A program made the position numbers and the translations under genes. From the NCBI GenBank assembly GCA_029856435.1, contig JAHQXB010000024.1, positions 1-36,520 on the forward strand: a DNA stretch of 36,520 nt, given 5' to 3'. The stretch is from Candidatus Jordarchaeia archaeon. Its GTDB lineage: Archaea; Asgardarchaeota; Jordiarchaeia; Jordiarchaeales; Jordiarchaeaceae. Positions 33,418 to 36,520 of the stretch are shown here, in pieces (position 1 is the stretch's first letter; every line of letters begins with the position of its first letter). The notes beneath the pieces are model-generated. The model saw only the letters and a list, made by a program, of their open reading frames with translations. It was not told the DNA's origin and made no database searches.

Positions 33418-35256
33418 TCAAACTGAGATTAATAACCATAGTAAGGCTAAAGAAACTCCGCAGATAAAGAATGGTAAGATAATTATCTTTAAAGTGTTTA
33501 CTGTTTCTTCTACTCCTTTAAAAAAGACGTTTAACTTTTTATCAGTCCAAATTTTAATGTTTGAAATGTTGAAAACTTTTGTTCCAATTTCCACCTCTTC
33601 CAAGTCTGCGATGGCTCTTCTGGTGCTTTTCACTATTTCCTCGATTAAATCCTCGTGATTTATTGTTCGACCCACGGGGTAATAGTCAGGCTGGTGGATG
33701 GATGGCGCATTTACAGTGTGGGTGTCAGAGGTGAGAACTTCAACTTCGTCAACGAGCTTTTCTTCTAGAAGACGGCTAATTATTTTATCTCTCAGCCCTA
33801 TAATCATATTGTTTCCATCAATAACAATTAAAGCTGTTCTCTGCATCCAATGGTTGTCCTCGAATCTTTTAGGAACATCGAGCTTCTCATCATCCAGCCA
33901 AGTTTCAATAATGTTTGCAGTTATCCCTTCCTCCCCCAATCCATAATCACGATAGACACTAGGAAACCTTGTTCTAGATACGCCGTATCTAATTTTGGTA
34001 GCCTTTTTTAGGGACCCCATTTTTTTGATTGATTCTTCAACAGCGTTTAAAATGTTTTCAGCAGCGGGAGTGTTGGGTTCCACAAGAACTTCTGCGTCTA
34101 GAATGCAGTTATGAGAATCTATGAAGAACACGCTATCGCCTTCCAAGCCACTTTTTTGCATTTCATTCTTGGCTCTTTCCAAAGCGGACAAGCCTACTTT
34201 CAGGTTGATATCATCTGTTATTTCGGGGGAGCGGGTGGAAATCATAATTATACTCTTCCCCATGACGGCGGAGAGTATCTTAGCCTCATTTTCGTGTACT
34301 CGATGGAAAGGTGTGGCTGAATCACTAAATTCGATTTCCTTTAGTTTCCCTACAATCTGTTTAATTGCCTTTTGGGTTTCCCTGACGCTGCAAAGGTTCT
34401 GAGCGTGAGTGCACGCTCCATGAGTAACAGAGAGTATAGTATCATTTTTATTCTCGATTTTTTGTGCCAAGAGGCGGGGGAGAGTTGATGAGCCCGCCTC
34501 CTTGAAGGGACCGTAATGGATAAAGGAGGAGAATATCAATCCCTTCAATTTGTGGTTCTTTTTGGATCTGAAGGCAACTAGAAGAGCTGGAAGGCTTGCT
34601 TTTTCTCCAAATTTGTCAGTAACGCTATCTATTTTTTGTGAATCCTTAAGAATCCACTCTAGGAAAAATCCACGAATCAACTCATAACCGCTAACTCCCA
34701 GCCTCTTTTTAATTGGCTTTTCTATTATGTGAAACGCCACAAAATTGGGTATCGCAAGAATAACTGCTGCGACAATGAAGGTGACTAGCCAAGGAGACAG
34801 GTAAGTGGTCTTAAGGTTGCCCACAATTATTGCAAGGAAAGTTATACCGGAAAGTGGTAGAATACTTGAAAGCAATACACTGAGCGGGATTCCAAAGGTG
34901 GAAATAGTTATCAATATTACAAGGCAAAGCGCAAAAACGAATGCCGCCCCGAAAAATGTTGCGATTAAGGAAAGATCTGGAATCTTCAGAATCGCGGCAA
35001 TAAAAGCTCCTGCGAAGAAGAAAAACTCCCACACAGCAACAAAAATCAGACAAAAAGCCAATGATCTAGATAATGAAAAAATGGGGCTTTTAATCTTACC
35101 AACAAAGTACAATAAATAGGAAGAAAAAAACATTGGAACAGCAAATACAAAAACACCCACCCCAACGCCATAGAGTAATATCCTATCCCAGTCGCCTTCA
35201 GGAATATAAGAAACCACACCCATCACAATACTTAGTAAAACCCCGGTCAGAGCCAA
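33418..35256 (-). CDS. DUF2070 family membrane protein
   Basis: A protein of the archaeal DUF2070 type, about 600 residues here. Residues about 1-190 hold six or seven membrane segments. The soluble part follows, with the family blocks FIHYGPFKEAGSSTLP and VTHGACTHAQNLCS, later ISTRSPEITDDI, VEPNTPAAENI and TDTHTVNAPSIHQPDYYPVG, and two closing membrane segments. The called start is TTG 35256. The reading continues upstream without a stop to CTG 35376, and that extension (including QIFSYPFDPPSARVLALTG) looks coding, so the true N-terminus may be about 40 residues longer; see the finding. The MIT-PLD gene follows downstream, separated by about 100 bases. Confidence 0.85.
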   Translation of the reverse strand: MALTGVLLSIVMGVVSYIPEGDWDRILLYGVGVGVFVFAVPMFFSSYLLYFVGKIKSPIFSLSRSLAFCLIFVAVWEFFFFAGAFIAAILKIPDLSLIATFFGAAFVFALCLVILITISTFGIPLSVLLSSILPLSGITFLAIIVGNLKTTYLSPWLVTFIVAAVILAIPNFVAFHIIEKPIKKRLGVSGYELIRGFFLEWILKDSQKIDSVTDKFGEKASLPALLVAFRSKKNHKLKGLIFSSFIHYGPFKEAGSSTLPRLLAQKIENKNDTILSVTHGACTHAQNLCSVRETQKAIKQIVGKLKEIEFSDSATPFHRVHENEAKILSAVMGKSIIMISTRSPEITDDINLKVGLSALERAKNEMQKSGLEGDSVFFIDSHNCILDAEVLVEPNTPAAENILNAVEESIKKMGSLKKATKIRYGVSRTRFPSVYRDYGLGEEGITANIIETWLDDEKLDVPKRFEDNHWMQRTALIVIDGNNMIIGLRDKIISRLLEEKLVDEVEVLTSDTHTVNAPSIHQPDYYPVGRTINHEDLIEEIVKSTRRAIADLEEVEIGTKVFNISNIKIWTDKKLNVFFKGVEETVNTLKIIILPFFICGVSLALLWLLISV

Positions 35257-35617
35257 AACTCTAGCTGAAGGGGGATCGAAGGGATAGGAAAAAATCTGGG
35301 TAGCCCTCTCACGTAGGGTCCGTTTCTCAGGTTTAACTATTCTCAGATAGGTACCACCATTCCTAACAAGGGGCAGAAACCTTCACCTCACCTAGGAACA
35401 TGTATCAAATATATTAGAATCATCGATTATAAACATAATCTTGATGAAAAAAATGTGCTATAAGGACTGAGCGGAAATTTACAGGTGAACCCAAGTATCT
35501 TAAAAGATTTAACAATTTTTTTATGGATGATGTTTAATCTTTTTTCCAGTATGTGTTAAGGGTTAATGACTTTCTTAATTTAATGAGGGGTTGGATGTTA
35601 TGTATTGTTTTCTTAAA

Positions 35618-36271
35618 CTAGCGGAAGTATATGAAACTTTCATCTGGTAGATACATTTTTACTCTCTTGTGGATTTCTTCGCGGTCTTCGATTTTGGTGT
35701 AGCCGGCTTTTTTAAATACTTTTTCCATTTCTACATGAAAAGGAGGTACTCCTTCAGTGGGCCATTTTTCGCATAGATAAGTAATAAAATATACTCTCTT
35801 TTTGGGGCTGAAGTTGACATAAAGAAATGTTCTGTAGGGATCATCAAACAGCACGGCAATAGCAGTTACTAGGTATCCCCCTTTAAATGCATCATAGGCC
35901 TCAAGTGACTTTTGTTCCTCTTTAATTCTCTCATTTTCCTCCCTAATGGCTTTCACAAGCTCGTAAGCTTCCTTTAAATTTCTTAGTTGAAATATCAGCT
36001 CAGCCCGTTTATAGCTCTTTAAGGGAAATTTAGGCACCCACACCCCATTGATTACTTCTCCCATAAAGTGTTTACGCATAGGAGACTTAACCTTCATTTC
36101 TATCAACTTGATTTTGGTTGCTTGCTCTTCCAATACTTTTCCTAAAGAATGCCCGAAAACGTACTCGAGTTGTTGAGAGATAGAGCTACTGACATCTGTA
36201 CCTTCTCCCTTCGTTAACTGCTCACCAATAGTTGATTTCTCCTCTTTCGAGCTCTCAGCACCATAACTCAT
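35618..36271 (-). CDS. Protein of unknown function with central coiled coil
   Basis: A 217-residue protein with no recognised family. Residues 1-35 are Ser/Glu/Thr-rich and probably disordered. About 40-75 has helices. About 85-125 is a coiled coil (FQLRNLKEAYELVKAIREEN). The C-terminal 90 residues look globular with aromatic and hydrophobic strands (GYLVTAIAVLF, YVNFSPKKRVYFITYLCEKW). Start ATG 36271 has GAGGTGG about 5-9 bases upstream. There is no membrane segment. It stands alone, with AT-rich DNA on both sides. Confidence 0.65.
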   Translation of the reverse strand: MSYGAESSKEEKSTIGEQLTKGEGTDVSSSISQQLEYVFGHSLGKVLEEQATKIKLIEMKVKSPMRKHFMGEVINGVWVPKFPLKSYKRAELIFQLRNLKEAYELVKAIREENERIKEEQKSLEAYDAFKGGYLVTAIAVLFDDPYRTFLYVNFSPKKRVYFITYLCEKWPTEGVPPFHVEMEKVFKKAGYTKIEDREEIHKRVKMYLPDESFIYFR

Positions 36272-36520
36272 TTTGCCACCTCATCCAAATAGCAAAATCT
36301 ATTATATACATCCCCAAATTTATGGTCAACCAACACAAATTTGAACACACAATTTTTCTTGGTTTCTACTTTACAATTAAAGTCTGATTATAAAAAATTT
36401 CTGGTAGTTTATTGGAAAATTCGAACTTGTTAAAAAATAATTGGCATTAGGGGGGATGTTTTGCCTTTTTTTGTGTTCCCGTGCTTGTTTGGGGTGTATG
36501 TTTCTCTCTCTACTCTACAT

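Noticed and set aside
1-36520. tRNA, rRNA or CRISPR array
   Set aside because: No cloverleaf with a T-loop GGTTCRANNCC, no conserved rRNA block and no regular repeat-spacer series was seen on either strand.

Overview
The window looks like a piece of an archaeal chromosome, probably from an Asgard-type archaeon. The evidence for archaea is the set of families seen: DUF763, DUF211, DUF2070, a DUF1922-like zinc ribbon protein, a cyclic 2,3-diphosphoglycerate synthetase-like P-loop protein and HdrD-like iron-sulfur proteins. The intergenic DNA is AT-rich with TATA-like boxes, many genes start with TTG or GTG, and Shine-Dalgarno (SD) sites are often clear. The Asgard suggestion is an inference. 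It rests on eukaryote-like modules in one window: a Ras/Rab-type small GTPase (360-1019), a Roadblock/LC7-like protein (15418-15792), a GRAM/PH-like domain joined to a zinc ribbon (23810-24679), and above all an MIT-like helical domain joined to a phospholipase D-like domain (32572-33315). No tRNA, rRNA or CRISPR array was recognised.

Layout. 1-230: decayed IS200/IS605 TnpB end and a related hairpin. 360-6098 (all minus): small GTPase, DUF763, homocitrate/isopropylmalate synthase family enzyme, endonuclease III, PAP2 phosphatase. 6601-12983 (plus): two tandem ArsB/NhaD-type transporters, a 16-codon ORF with a strong SD, and a 939-residue polytopic membrane protein ending in a zinc ribbon. 13033-14355 (minus): cPGS-like P-loop protein. 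14604-14793: a MITE-like element with terminal inverted repeats and a 5-bp target duplication. 14833-15792: an unknown gene divergent from the Roadblock-like gene. 15827-16223: a palindrome-ended IS605-like remnant. 16539-18810 (minus): membrane M28 peptidase and a single-pass membrane protein.

18948-23419: two paralogous HdrD-like proteins in tandem, then a QueG-like 4Fe-4S protein divergent from a nitrilase-family hydrolase. 23810-29151 (minus): GRAM-like protein, a RecA/KaiC-like protein with a ruined Walker A motif, a probable three-gene operon (CoA-transferase A and B plus a small helical protein), and a zinc ribbon/winged-helix protein. 29396-31544 (plus): a coiled-coil protein, an all-helical protein and an aldo-keto-reductase-like protein whose start overlaps the preceding stop. 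31545-32110: gap with a 59-codon ORF of different composition. 32111-36271 (minus): DUF211, MIT-PLD, DUF2070 and an unknown coiled-coil protein.

How the genes fit together. The metabolic genes suggest an anaerobe with acyl-CoA chemistry (CoA-transferase, HdrD-like electron carriers, homocitrate-family condensing enzyme) and anion or cation export (paired transporters). The GTPase, Roadblock-like, GRAM-like and MIT-containing proteins suggest membrane-associated regulation or remodelling, but they are scattered and not in one operon. The most interesting locus is the MIT-PLD gene. Its first MIT helix is encoded upstream of any usable in-frame start codon, while a perfect SD-ATG sits in the neighbouring frame, which implies a frameshift, an assembly error or unusual initiation.
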